Below the pieces are notes generated by a model. That model ran no database searches. It was not told the origin of the DNA and saw nothing but the letters and a program-made list of their open reading frames with translations. The translations under genes and the position numbers were made by a program. From Symbiodinium natans (Eukaryota; Sar; Dinophyceae; Suessiales; Symbiodiniaceae): a stretch of DNA of 64,000 nucleotides. The stretch covers positions 294,458-358,457 of the forward strand of contig CAJNDS010002547.1 of assembly GCA_905221605.1 (NCBI GenBank), written 5' to 3'. Positions 1 to 8,836 of the stretch are shown here, piece after piece. How positions within the stretch are numbered: position 1 is the stretch's first letter; every line of letters begins with the position of its first letter.

Positions 1-630
1 GCTAACCTCCACCAGCAACATGACACTTGTGAATTCCTAGAACACCTCCTAGGAGCTGGACGACCCCAAGTTCTCCAAGGCAAGTGGGAATCGCGCATTG
101 TTAGTGAGGTTGAGGGCACCGAGACCAGAGGACAGCACAACACACAGCGGTCCATTACCCTTGACCTGGCGGACCCTTATGCCACCACTAACCTCCAAGC
201 ACTAGTTGACCATTGGCACACCGGCGGCACGTACGTACAGGCTTGCACGCATCCTCCACGCATCCTGCTTCTGCGCATCTCGCGCTTCTTAGACACAGAC
301 GCTGGCGAGACGGTCAAATTGCACACCAGGGTCACCATTCCCACTGCAGTCCAGATCCCATGCTACTGTGACCCACATCAGGGGGCTGCTTGTACGTATG
401 TCACATACTTAATCACGGCGTGTGTGCTGCATCGAGGGTCTACTGTACACGGGGGACATTACACTACCCGCTTTCTCAATCATCTCCCCCAAAGGGTCGC
501 ACCTCAAGCACCCCCGCAATGGCATGCAGATGACAGCAAACCCATTGAGCATGTTAATATAGCTGTCACGCATGACTCAGTACTCAGCCAACAGTGCTAC
601 CTGGTCCTGCTCTGCAGGACTACGCTTTGA
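1..630 (+). CDS. Partial ubiquitin-specific protease (USP)-like domain, 3' part
   Basis: The frame is open from the first base of the window to a TGA at 628-630, so the 5' part lies outside. The translation has the order of conserved blocks of peptidase C19 (USP) enzymes, which remove ubiquitin from proteins: a QHDTCEFLEHLL block (usual form Q-x-D-x-x-E-F) near residue 6, a PRILLLRISRF strand near residue 87, then LHRGSTVHGGHYTTRF, which holds the catalytic His of the GHY box, and a following WHADD segment that may supply the acidic partner. The Cys box would be upstream and is not visible, so activity cannot be judged. The next frame downstream is an oxygenase-like domain in the same orientation. 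Dinoflagellate retroelement polyproteins often carry such accessory domains, so this is more likely the 3' end of a retroelement ORF than a host gene. That assignment is inference. Confidence 0.6.
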   Translation, partial: ANLHQQHDTCEFLEHLLGAGRPQVLQGKWESRIVSEVEGTETRGQHNTQRSITLDLADPYATTNLQALVDHWHTGGTYVQACTHPPRILLLRISRFLDTDAGETVKLHTRVTIPTAVQIPCYCDPHQGAACTYVTYLITACVLHRGSTVHGGHYTTRFLNHLPQRVAPQAPPQWHADDSKPIEHVNIAVTHDSVLSQQCYLVLLCRTTL

Positions 631-945
631 TGACTTGAGCGCAGTGGGGTAGCCGCCTGTGGGGGACACATAGGCAGCCTGTGCTTACAAAAAACCCAAA
701 ACAATCAGAAAAAAAGGATTGCACTGCTGCCACGTGCCTGCGGCTACCTGACAAACACCCACGCTCACGTGTGCGTGCACCCTGTTGCAGGTACCTGAGC
801 AACACGCTGTGCAGTGAGCCTGTTGGGCCACTATACTGAACATGCGTTAATTCATTGCCAATTCACGAGGAGATGAGCCGTCGCCCTGAGACACAAAAGC
901 GACAGAGACTGTTAATGAATGCCAGATCACACCTTCCCCACCTAA
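631..945 (+). other. Spacer between USP-like and oxygenase-like frames
   Basis: All forward frames carry stops here, and I see no domain or repeat. It could be an intron or a decayed linker joining the flanking open frames, which lie in the same frame (codon starts at 1 mod 3), but clear splice sites could not be fixed by eye. Confidence 0.3.
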
Positions 946-1824
946 GTGCCCCATAAATCTCCACATTCCCAGCGCGTACTCTACCTGTGCAATAGGGCTC
1001 GAGCTAGGCACCATATCCAGCAAATGTTGCCTGCACACACCTCGGGCTATGCAATGGGTGAGGCCAGCGGCTTCACACCAACACAACATGAACACGAGGT
1101 AAGGATCCCGTATTCGCTGGAGATTGATGAAAAAATCCCAGATGACATGCCATATCCAAGGCACATAGCTGAGCAAATTGCGGCCGATATGATTGCCTGT
1201 GGGCAGGTGCGCATGAGTGCATGGAAGCTACTCTGTGACAGTCTGCCTAGGGGCGACCTGCGCAGTGAGGCGAATGCCGACCTACCTGGCAGTATGTGCT
1301 TTATGAGTGGAGCCTACTCACAGGGCCCGCTACATGGGCTTCGGCGCAACACCTCGAAGTTCCCATGGGTTACCCTAATGGTGTGTAGGTACATCCGCTC
1401 CTGCACCCGGGTGCCCTTCACTAGCTTTGTGCTTCAGCGAAATACGTTCATGCATGCACATAGGGATATGAACAACGCCGCACAAAGTGTCAATGCAGTG
1501 CTACCCTGCTCGGCCTTCACAGGAGGAGGGGTATGGGTGTACGATCCGGAAGGCAGCCATGACTGTATGGACGGTACCATGCAGGGCACCGTGCTGAATC
1601 TCACACTGCCAGGAGTCACCTTTGACCCTCAACAATGGCACGAGACTCGCCCCTGGACAGGAGATCGCATCACGATTGCAATCTTCACGGTCAGGGCAGT
1701 GGATGAGCTGAACCCTGCACACGTCGATACGCTTCGGAGACTGGAGTTTGCATTACCCACTCCACCTGCATCACCTGCACCACCTACACCACCTACAACA
1801 GACCCTGACCTTGACAGTGAGTGA
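946..1824 (+). CDS. 2OG-Fe(II) oxygenase-like (double-stranded beta-helix) protein, probably retroelement-borne
   Basis: Open frame of 292 codons; the first ATG is at 1024, and a TAA at 943-945 blocks further extension. The C-terminal half has the signature of a 2-oxoglutarate/Fe(II) dioxygenase fold: FMHAHRDMNN (HxD, two iron ligands) around residue 170, a strand plus glycine turn (SAFTGGGVWVYDP), then FDPQQWHETRPWTGDRITIA, giving the distal His and the Arg expected to hold 2-oxoglutarate. The HxD-x-x-N then GGG arrangement recalls modules in dinoflagellate retroelement polyproteins and, more remotely, the TET/JBP group that oxidises pyrimidine methyl groups in DNA. The tail is a Pro/Thr-rich acidic stretch. 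The substrate is unknown. All four expected catalytic residues are present, so the fold may be active. The same-strand USP-like frame upstream suggests one decayed polyprotein. Confidence 0.55.
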   Translation: MPHKSPHSQRVLYLCNRARARHHIQQMLPAHTSGYAMGEASGFTPTQHEHEVRIPYSLEIDEKIPDDMPYPRHIAEQIAADMIACGQVRMSAWKLLCDSLPRGDLRSEANADLPGSMCFMSGAYSQGPLHGLRRNTSKFPWVTLMVCRYIRSCTRVPFTSFVLQRNTFMHAHRDMNNAAQSVNAVLPCSAFTGGGVWVYDPEGSHDCMDGTMQGTVLNLTLPGVTFDPQQWHETRPWTGDRITIAIFTVRAVDELNPAHVDTLRRLEFALPTPPASPAPPTPPTTDPDLDSE

Positions 1825-2212
1825 GAGGCTAGTGAGCCATAGTTGGCCACTCTGGACCGACAGTGTGCCCGGCTGGGCCACTTGTACATAAACCACATAC
1901 CGTCCTGTGTAACGCACTTCCATGTATTGTACATACCAAGTGAAGAGGATCACACTACTGGCCGCGACACTGTGCCGATATTGTTTGTTCACTGCCGCCG
2001 GCATTACATGCTGAAGCAGTTTTTGTTTGTGCCACTGTGCACTCTGTGCCACTGTGCACCCTTCTCTTGACAGGTTGAGTAGGACGCAAGTTTGCAGCCA
2101 TTCGTAGCGGGACTTGCCCATTATGGTTCTAGTGCTCAAGAAGCACCGGTGCAATGCACTGCCATGTACCTGACGCCAAGCTGAGTGACCGGCTGCGATT
2201 GGAATGGAAAAA
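1825..2212. other. Non-coding spacer before AGT microsatellite
   Basis: Short open frames only, with no recognisable domain. Probably the 3' flank of the oxygenase-like frame. Confidence 0.4.
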
Positions 2213-2537
<325 letters not shown>

Positions 2538-2904
2538 AAGTAGTAGCAGGAGCTACTGTAGCAGTAGAGTAGCAGAAGCAGTAGTAGTTGCTTATATTGT
2601 TGAAATATTTTTTGATGGCAAAACTGTTTTTGATTTTGTTTGCGTTGTTTTTGTGTTTTTTTCCTGACCTCTTTTCTGGCTCTTTGTTTGTCTTTGATTT
2701 TGCTTTTTTATGTTTTCTGAATATTTGTTGTTCTATAGTGTTGTGAATCGTTTGACCCTTGCGAGTTTCATGGATTTTGCAACTGATGGATTCTGCAACT
2801 GTAAGGTCTCTGTTCTGCTTCTTGCGCAATTTTTTCTCGGAGGCTACAGACATAGCGGGAGAGTGCTTCGCACCCCCATTTTGCCGTTAGGCAAAAATCC
2901 AAGT
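2538..2904. other. T-rich spacer
   Basis: T-rich sequence on the plus strand with many TTTTTGTTTG-like words. No gene or repeat unit is convincing. Confidence 0.5.
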
Positions 2905-3127
2905 TGAGCTCAGATTCAAGCCTGGGTTCGAACCCAGGTTGGAACCTGTGTTCGAACCTTGGTTGAACCCAGAGTTCAACCCAGGTTCGAACCCAGGTTT
3001 CGCACATTTGGCGGGGTGTGCACAAGCAGCCGCGTTGCCTCGCAAGCTTTGATGTTCGGAGAATGCTCGCACTCTGGAGGTGTGGTCCTGACGGGGGGGC
3101 TTTGAACCCAGGTTGAACCTGGGTTTC
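2905..3127. repeat. Left cluster of palindromic AACCCAGGTT / GTTCGAACC words
   Basis: 2910-3001 contains at least six copies or variants of AACCCAGGTT and its complement AACCTGGGTT, often joined through TTCGAA. Two more occur at 3104-3123, just before TTTCCGAACTAAAA. The same words flank the far end of the LINE-like element at 7190-7240, so the two clusters bracket it. The near-perfect self-complementarity would allow hairpins or cruciforms. Confidence 0.8.
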
Positions 3128-3186
3128 CGAACTAAAAAGACACAAGCTCCGGAACGCCTTGGCTGAGCAGTGTGGTAGACAGAAAA

Positions 3187-5861
3187 TGGGCAACCTAGAG
3201 GTGGCGCTATCCTCTGTAAGTGACAGGTACCAGGATCCGGGTCGCACGCTGATGGTCCAGCAGGTTGAAGCCTGGTTCCAGCTCAAGAAAAGGTGGACCG
3301 GAAAGGAAGACCTGCTGGAAAGAACCTGGGGCCTTACAGTCCAAAAATTAGAGGAAGCCAGCAGCAGGTGGCAAATGGTCAAAGGCCCTCTTGCGGCTAC
3401 CGTTGCATACCTGCTCGACCTCGGCTGGCAGCCTAGGGACAGTGATGAGTGGCTGGACACCCGGGGCGCCAGGCACACCATGCACACCCCACAGCAGGAG
3501 TGTCGTGTCCTTGACCTCCTCCAGCAAACTTATCAGGAAGAAGTGGACCGCCGTATCGCCACCGGCATCGCTGCTCCTGAGCTAAAAGGGGGCGTAGATT
3601 GGACAGTTGGAAGGAAACTGTTGGGGGGTTTTAAGAAAGCAGGGCGAACCACGAAAGCCTCAGCCCTGAGGTGTGTTTGGCAAGGAGCCCTGGTGTGTAG
3701 CCAAAACTCTGCCGTCAAGATGTGCCCCCGGTGCCACCAGGAAGCAGACTGGGAGCATGTGCTCTTGGATTGTGCCTGGTGGGAAGCCCAGAACTGGGAG
3801 CTGCCAGCATGGTTCCAAGAAGGCAGGGCCCAAGGCCCGCGATCACTGTGGACCAGGGGACTCCCGCCCAAACCTGACTGGCAGGTACCACCTCCACAGG
3901 AAGATAAGCCCACCTTCCTGGGCATATGGGCAAACAAAGAGCCCCTCAGTGACCCGGAGCTTGTCTACGGCACAGATGCTAGCGGGGGCCCTTTCACGGC
4001 GGACCCGAGACTCAGGCAGGTAGCCTACGCCGTGGTGGCCTGTAAAAGGCAGGGCCAAGAGTATGTCCAGGTCGGGGCAATCGTCGGTCAAGTCCCAGGA
4101 CCTCAGACGGTTTTTCGGGGTGAGATGTATGCAGTTTTGCAGCTAGCCCGATACACCAAAGGCCCAGTTGACACGACACTCGATTGCCTTGGTGTCCCGA
4201 AACGTGTCCGCAGCCCCAAACCGGGGAAAACACACGGTGACATCTGGTGGGAGCTACAAGCTACGGAGGTCGACCGCCTCAAAATGAAATGGGTCCCGTC
4301 CCATGTCTCAGAGGAGGATTTCCTCCGGAAGGTTGGTGCGGAGCATGCGTGGAGACAACAGGTCAATGACCTGGCGGACAAGCTGTGTGGGGAAAAAGCG
4401 GCCGAGCTGGCCCGCCCCGAGGCCCGAGCAGCCAGTCAGTATCAGGACCGTTGCAGCAAGAAAGCCCAAGAGTTCTTGGCGGGCAGGGCTGAAAAGATCC
4501 TCACCGCTGTAGGCGAGAACCAGCACCCAGTCTACAAGGTCTTCCTGCAGGACAAGCAGGCCCGCAAAAACCCCGAGGCCAATGCAAGGCCCTGTAAAAA
4601 GCGGGTCGGATCCAACATAGGCCGTGGCCACACCACCACCCAGCAGGAATGGTTCCAGGAATTGGTCCGGACCAAACCCATACATGCCTGGGAGTGGGAA
4701 GGTCTCAACCTCCGGTGTGCCCAGTGCCAGCTAAAACTTTTGCACACAAACCGCAAGACCTTAGAGGCGCTGGCAGCACACCAATGTGTGCATCAAGGGA
4801 GGGTTGCGATTGAGGGGGTTCATGTTACGCATGTTTTGAAACTTTTAGGCTCTAGGCAGCTTTGGGTGTGCGAGGGTTGTGGTGGTCAGCTGTCCCTAAA
4901 AACCCGAACGGTTTCGCAAAAACTTGCCGCTGCTTGTTGTTTTAAAAAGGACTCCCGGTGTAAGTCGCTTTTCAAGCCAGAAACAGCAAATCCCATCCGC
5001 AGCCTTTTTCAGCCAGCACAGGCAGTCAGGCCAGTAGAGGGCCCAACCCCTCCGTGCGCAATGGCGGAAATGAAGCAGGAGGACCTGCCCTCCCAGGGCC
5101 AGGAGGCCCAGGAAGCCCCAATAATGAAGAGTGAAGAGGAGAAGCCGGAGGGTGGGGCCTCCCCGGAGCCGAAGGCTCTACACCACCCCGCTGGCGACGA
5201 CACTCAGGAGGGGCTACCCTCCCAGCCAATGCCTCCTCCAACACAGCCCCTGCCCGGGACCAGGGAGGAAGACAACCAGGAACTGCCACCCGCACCACCG
5301 GCAGGGGAGGGGCAGCCTCCGGAGGCAGAGGTTTGGGAGAATAGAAAGAGGGAGGTTCCTCCTCCGAGCAGGCAGCCCGGCAAAGCCCAAGGCAAGGAAG
5401 GCAAGGGAGAGTACCTGCTCGAGCGCAGGACCCCGGCACAGAGGTTTGTAGACGACTACACCCTGAAGAGGCAAAGAAACAGGCCGGGTAAGAAAGCCAG
5501 GGCCCAGAGACAGCAGGCTGTCTCCGAAGCAGCCCAAAGGTCCCGCCCATGCCACCGCCAGCCAAACGTGCTGCCCACCCTGGATGGGGGCACGAAGAGT
5601 GGGAAGGATGGCAGCAATGGGGGGACGAGCACTGGTCCGGAGGGTGGTCCTCCAGCTGGTGGGGGGCCACCCGAGACTGGGACCAAGCCCAGAGCTCAGG
5701 AGGGGATACCTCCGAAACCAGCCAGGAGCCTGCCCCAGTCGAGGAGCAGGACCCAAGGGACCAAGAGCCCCCGGCAGACCTCAACACGGGCAATAGGCCA
5801 GCGAACGAGGGAGGTAACCTCATCCTCCGAGCAAGCAGCCGAGGTTGGGGCAATGGCCTAG
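3187..5861 (+). CDS. LINE-type retroelement polyprotein, 5'-truncated: zinc finger, RNase H, C-terminal zinc fingers
   Basis: The frame is open from 3117; 3187 is its first ATG. The protein begins in the connector that normally follows reverse transcriptase, and no RT motif is present, so the copy is 5'-truncated as expected for target-primed reverse transcription. A C-x2-C...H...C finger (CPRCHQEADWEHVLLDC) lies at 3724-3774. An RNase HI-like domain follows, with Asp at 3975 (YGTDASG), Glu at 4122 (FRGEMYAV), Asp at 4182 (LDCLGV), His near 4302 (WVPSH) and Asp at 4377 (NDLAD), so the acidic residues look intact. Two Cys/His-rich fingers occupy about 4710-4960 (CAQCQ...H, CEGCGG...C). The last 280 residues are Pro/Glu/Gly-rich and look disordered. 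RNase H would remove RNA from the RNA:DNA hybrid during retrotransposition. The end overlaps a second open frame by 313 bp. Confidence 0.72.
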
Positions 5862-6643
5862 CAAACCAGATGCCCGACCGGGCCTCCTATGAGGTCCAGG
5901 GCAAAACCCGGTTCCTGACCATGCTTGCTCGGGGGGGGTCAAGGGTGTGCTACACCCTTGACCGGGAACCCCGCTGGGTCCTGAAGGTGGGCCCCCAAGA
6001 GGCCCACCACTTCGAGTGGGAGCTTTTTGCGCTGTCCCTCGATTCCTGGCCGCAGGTCTGCCGGAGGTTCACCCTCCAGGTCGAGGTTCCTGGGATCCCG
6101 GCCCAGGACCTGAGGGCCTACACAGTTGAGCGGATGGTGGCCCCCATCCGCCCAACACCGGATGGTTCATTCCTCCAGATGTGCATTATGTTGTGCTTCT
6201 GGTCAGGACTACGCCTTCCGGAGGGGTACCTCCATCCCCGGGATCAAGGGGAGCATAACTGGGGGTACTTGGGAATGCCCAAGTACCACCGGTTAACGTC
6301 CCTGGACGTAGCCAACTGGGGCACAAGGGAACACTACGGTTTCCCCAGCCAAACCCGGCTCGTCTCCTTTTTCCGGTGGTTCGACCAAGACTCCCCCACC
6401 CTAAGCAACAAAGTCAGGAGGTGGGTCAGCCTCCACCATGCCAGCATCCCCATGCTGGCAAGCCTGTTGCTGTGGGAGTTAAAGAACATGGACATGGTGT
6501 TTGTCGAGGCTCTCATTGACATGAAAGTCCTATATGAGTTGCCCTCCCCGGACTATGGGCTAGCACGACCCCTCGGCAACATCATGGAAGAGCCTCGCTG
6601 GGAGTTGGTCCCCCTGAGGGAGCCACCAGCTGATGCAGCCTAG
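5549..6643 (+). CDS. Second ORF of LINE-like element, degenerate kinase-fold-like protein
   Basis: 364-codon frame starting with an ATG inside the end of the upstream ORF, in the frame at -1 (equivalently +2) relative to it. The first ~100 residues are Trp/Gly/Gln-rich (repeated WG-EEW words) and probably disordered. From about residue 115 the order of motifs resembles a protein-kinase or phosphotransferase fold: YTLDREPRWVLKVG (candidate VxK lysine, near 5980), an acidic residue in FEWELFALS (candidate helix-C Glu), YTVERMVAP (hinge-like), HPRDQGEHNWGY at ~6233-6268 (HRD-x4-N-like catalytic loop with D to N spacing of five) and LTSLDVANW (DFG-like). Similarity is motif-level only and a structure prediction is needed. 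It may be a separate ORF or be fused to the upstream one by frameshifting. I do not recognise a named family. Confidence 0.45.
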   Translation: MPPPAKRAAHPGWGHEEWEGWQQWGDEHWSGGWSSSWWGATRDWDQAQSSGGDTSETSQEPAPVEEQDPRDQEPPADLNTGNRPANEGGNLILRASSRGWGNGLANQMPDRASYEVQGKTRFLTMLARGGSRVCYTLDREPRWVLKVGPQEAHHFEWELFALSLDSWPQVCRRFTLQVEVPGIPAQDLRAYTVERMVAPIRPTPDGSFLQMCIMLCFWSGLRLPEGYLHPRDQGEHNWGYLGMPKYHRLTSLDVANWGTREHYGFPSQTRLVSFFRWFDQDSPTLSNKVRRWVSLHHASIPMLASLLLWELKNMDMVFVEALIDMKVLYELPSPDYGLARPLGNIMEEPRWELVPLREPPADAA

Positions 6644-7078
6644 GAGGTTGCATCCTCCCAGCGAGGAATGGCACGAGGTACCATCCTCGCTACCGGAGCG
6701 GAACCCTGACCGCCTCCCTCTGTCAGCCTGCACCAAGTGCATCAAAGGCTTTGAGGGACCTTTTGTCAGGAGGTTCCTAACCTCTCGGGAGGTACCAGTC
6801 TCTGGTAGCATCCCAAAGAGGATGAAAGCAGAGGTTCATCCTCGCTGCCAGAGAGCACCCCTGGCCCCCCACGGTTTTGCAACCCCTTGCACCAAAACCT
6901 GAGGTGGTTTTGCCAGGAGGTTCAATCCTCTCTCCTGAGGTACAACCTCTGGTAGCATCCCAAAGTGGATGGTAGCCTAGGAGGAGGTTTGCTTTCCTCC
7001 CCCTGTACCATAGGGCCAAGAGGGCCATCAGGAGTGCCAGTACAGAGGCACGGTTTTCACAACCCAAACACCAAGACG
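6644..7078 (+). other. 3' untranslated segment of LINE-like element with hairpin series
   Basis: Contains repeated short inverted repeats built from GGAGGTT/AACCTCC-type arms (6643-6662, 6769-6788, 6914-6935, 6979-7002) and a duplicated phrase CTCTGGTAGCATCCCAAAG at about 6799 and 6948. Such stem-loops may be the RNA recognition end of the element. No coding content. Confidence 0.55.
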
Positions 7079-7177
7079 GTGGATCGCATTTGTTCGCTCA
7101 ACTCGGAAAAAAATTTCCGAACTAAAAGTGGATCGCATTTGTTCGCTCAACTCGGAAAAAAAATTTCCGAACTAAAA
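7079..7177 (+). repeat. Tandem 49/50-bp terminal repeat of LINE-like element
   Basis: Two head-to-tail copies (7079-7127 and 7128-7177) differing by one A. Each contains a TCGGAAA...TTTCCGA inverted repeat and ends TTTCCGAACTAAAA, the same word found just before the element's coding frame at 3125-3138. Confidence 0.9.
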
Positions 7178-7189
7178 GTTCAATAGTTT

Positions 7190-7240
7190 GAACCCAGGTT
7201 CCAACCTGGGTTCGGAACCCAGGTTCAAGCCTGGGTTCCA
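7190..7240. repeat. Right cluster of AACCCAGGTT palindromic words
   Basis: Four alternating copies of AACCCAGGTT and AACCTGGGTT directly downstream of the tandem terminal repeat, matching the cluster on the left of the element. Confidence 0.85.
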
Positions 7241-8081
7241 CCGGGGTGTCTGGAACAAAGTCAAGCCTTTGCATCGCCGGTTGTGGTTGCGTGTGACGAA
7301 TACGAACAGTTCGCGGCGCAAACTTCGCAACTTAAAAAGAAGTAGAGGGAGAAATCAGGGCCAGGTCTCTGCTGCTGTTATTTGCTTTTTGGCCCTTAAT
7401 GCTGACCCTGCGCGAACTTTACAGAACGGGACCTGGTTTTCTCCTCCTTGCGGGGAGGGAGGGGAGTTCTTGCTGTCAAATAGGCTGTGCTCAAAGTTTT
7501 TCGACAACCAATGCATCACGCGCAACTTGCCAGCTTTTGCGTCACTACATTGTCACTAGTGTTGCATTGGTTCGTGTTTATCACACCAGAGCGGTGTCTG
7601 TCGGCATCGTGACCTGGGCTCGGGTCACTGCTCCAACATGCAGGATGATTTTTCTGGCTTTTGTCGCTTCTGGTAGTTGGAACAGCGACCGTGCATCTTC
7701 GCCCTGCATTGGAAAGAATGAAGCCACAACTGTGGCTTTGCGCCGCTCCAGCACTGCTTGGCACCCTGTACAGAAGCGAAGCTGGAATGGCGAGACACCT
7801 CCCTGATACGAGGCCTCGGCTCACTTGTCCTTGTCACACCACTGTCTGATGATGGCATCCCATGCTGCTTTCTAAATGGCAGCTTCGGGCATATTGACCG
7901 GGCTGCTGCGCTCCCTTCCCTATAATGCCAGGTCGCCAGGGTGCTTGTTAGAGGGGTCTCCTTGTCGAAGGCGACGTCGAGAGCGGCGACCGACTGCTCT
8001 CATCTTTACAAACCAGGTTAAGGCGTTGCAACGTACATTGGAAATTTTTGACTTTTTTGATGGGGAGCCCTTCCTACGTCA
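7241..8081. other. Spacer, no gene recognised
   Basis: Only short overlapping open frames with no domain on either strand. Confidence 0.5.
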
Positions 8082-8090
8082 GAGAGAGCG

Positions 8091-8135
<45 letters not shown>

Positions 8136-8543
8136 CAGAGACAGAGACAGAGACAAAGGCAGAGACAGAGACAGGGACAGAGACAGAGACAGAGACAGAA
8201 AGAGACAGAGAAAGAGAAAGGGAAAGAGAAAGAGAAGAGCAAGAGAAAAAAGAGAAAGAGACAGAGCAAAAAGGAGGGAGAAGGAGAAAGAGAAAGGGAA
8301 AGAGAAAGAGAAAGAGAAAGAGAAAGAGAAAGAGAAAGAGAAAGAGAAAGAGAAAACAATAGAGAAAGGGAAAGAGAGAGAAAAAAAAGAGAAACCGAAG
8401 GAGAAAGCAAAAGTGCAAGCAAGAAAAGAGAAAGAAAGCGAAGAGACAGAATAAGGGAAAGAGAGAAACGGAGAAGGCACAGAGAAAGGGAAAGAGAGAA
8501 ACGGAGAGAGAGAGAGAGAGAGAGTGAAAGAGAGCGAGAGAGA

Positions 8544-8581
<38 letters not shown>

Positions 8582-8836
8582 CAGAAAGAGAAAGAGAAAG
8601 AGAAAGAGAAAGAGAAAGAGAAAGAGAAAGAGAAAGAGAAAGAGAAAGAGAAAGAGAAAGAGAAAGAGACAGAGAAAGAGAAAGAGGAAGAGAAAGAGAA
8701 AGAGAAAGAGAAAGAGAAAGAGAGAGCGAGAGAGAGAGAGAGAGAGAGAGCGAGCAGGCAGAGCGAGAGCAGAGAGAGGGACAGAGAGAGAGAGAGAGAA
8801 AAGAACAGAGACAGAGACAGAGACAGAGACAGAGAC
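8082..8836. repeat. GA-rich compound microsatellite (GA)n, (GAGAAA)n, (GAGACA)n
   Basis: About 750 bp of almost pure purine strand, switching between GA, GAGAAA and GAGACA units in blocks. It is open in several frames (Arg/Glu/Lys-rich plus strand, Ser/Leu/Phe-rich minus strand), so the long ORFs here are artefacts. Polypurine tracts can form triplex DNA. Confidence 0.97.
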
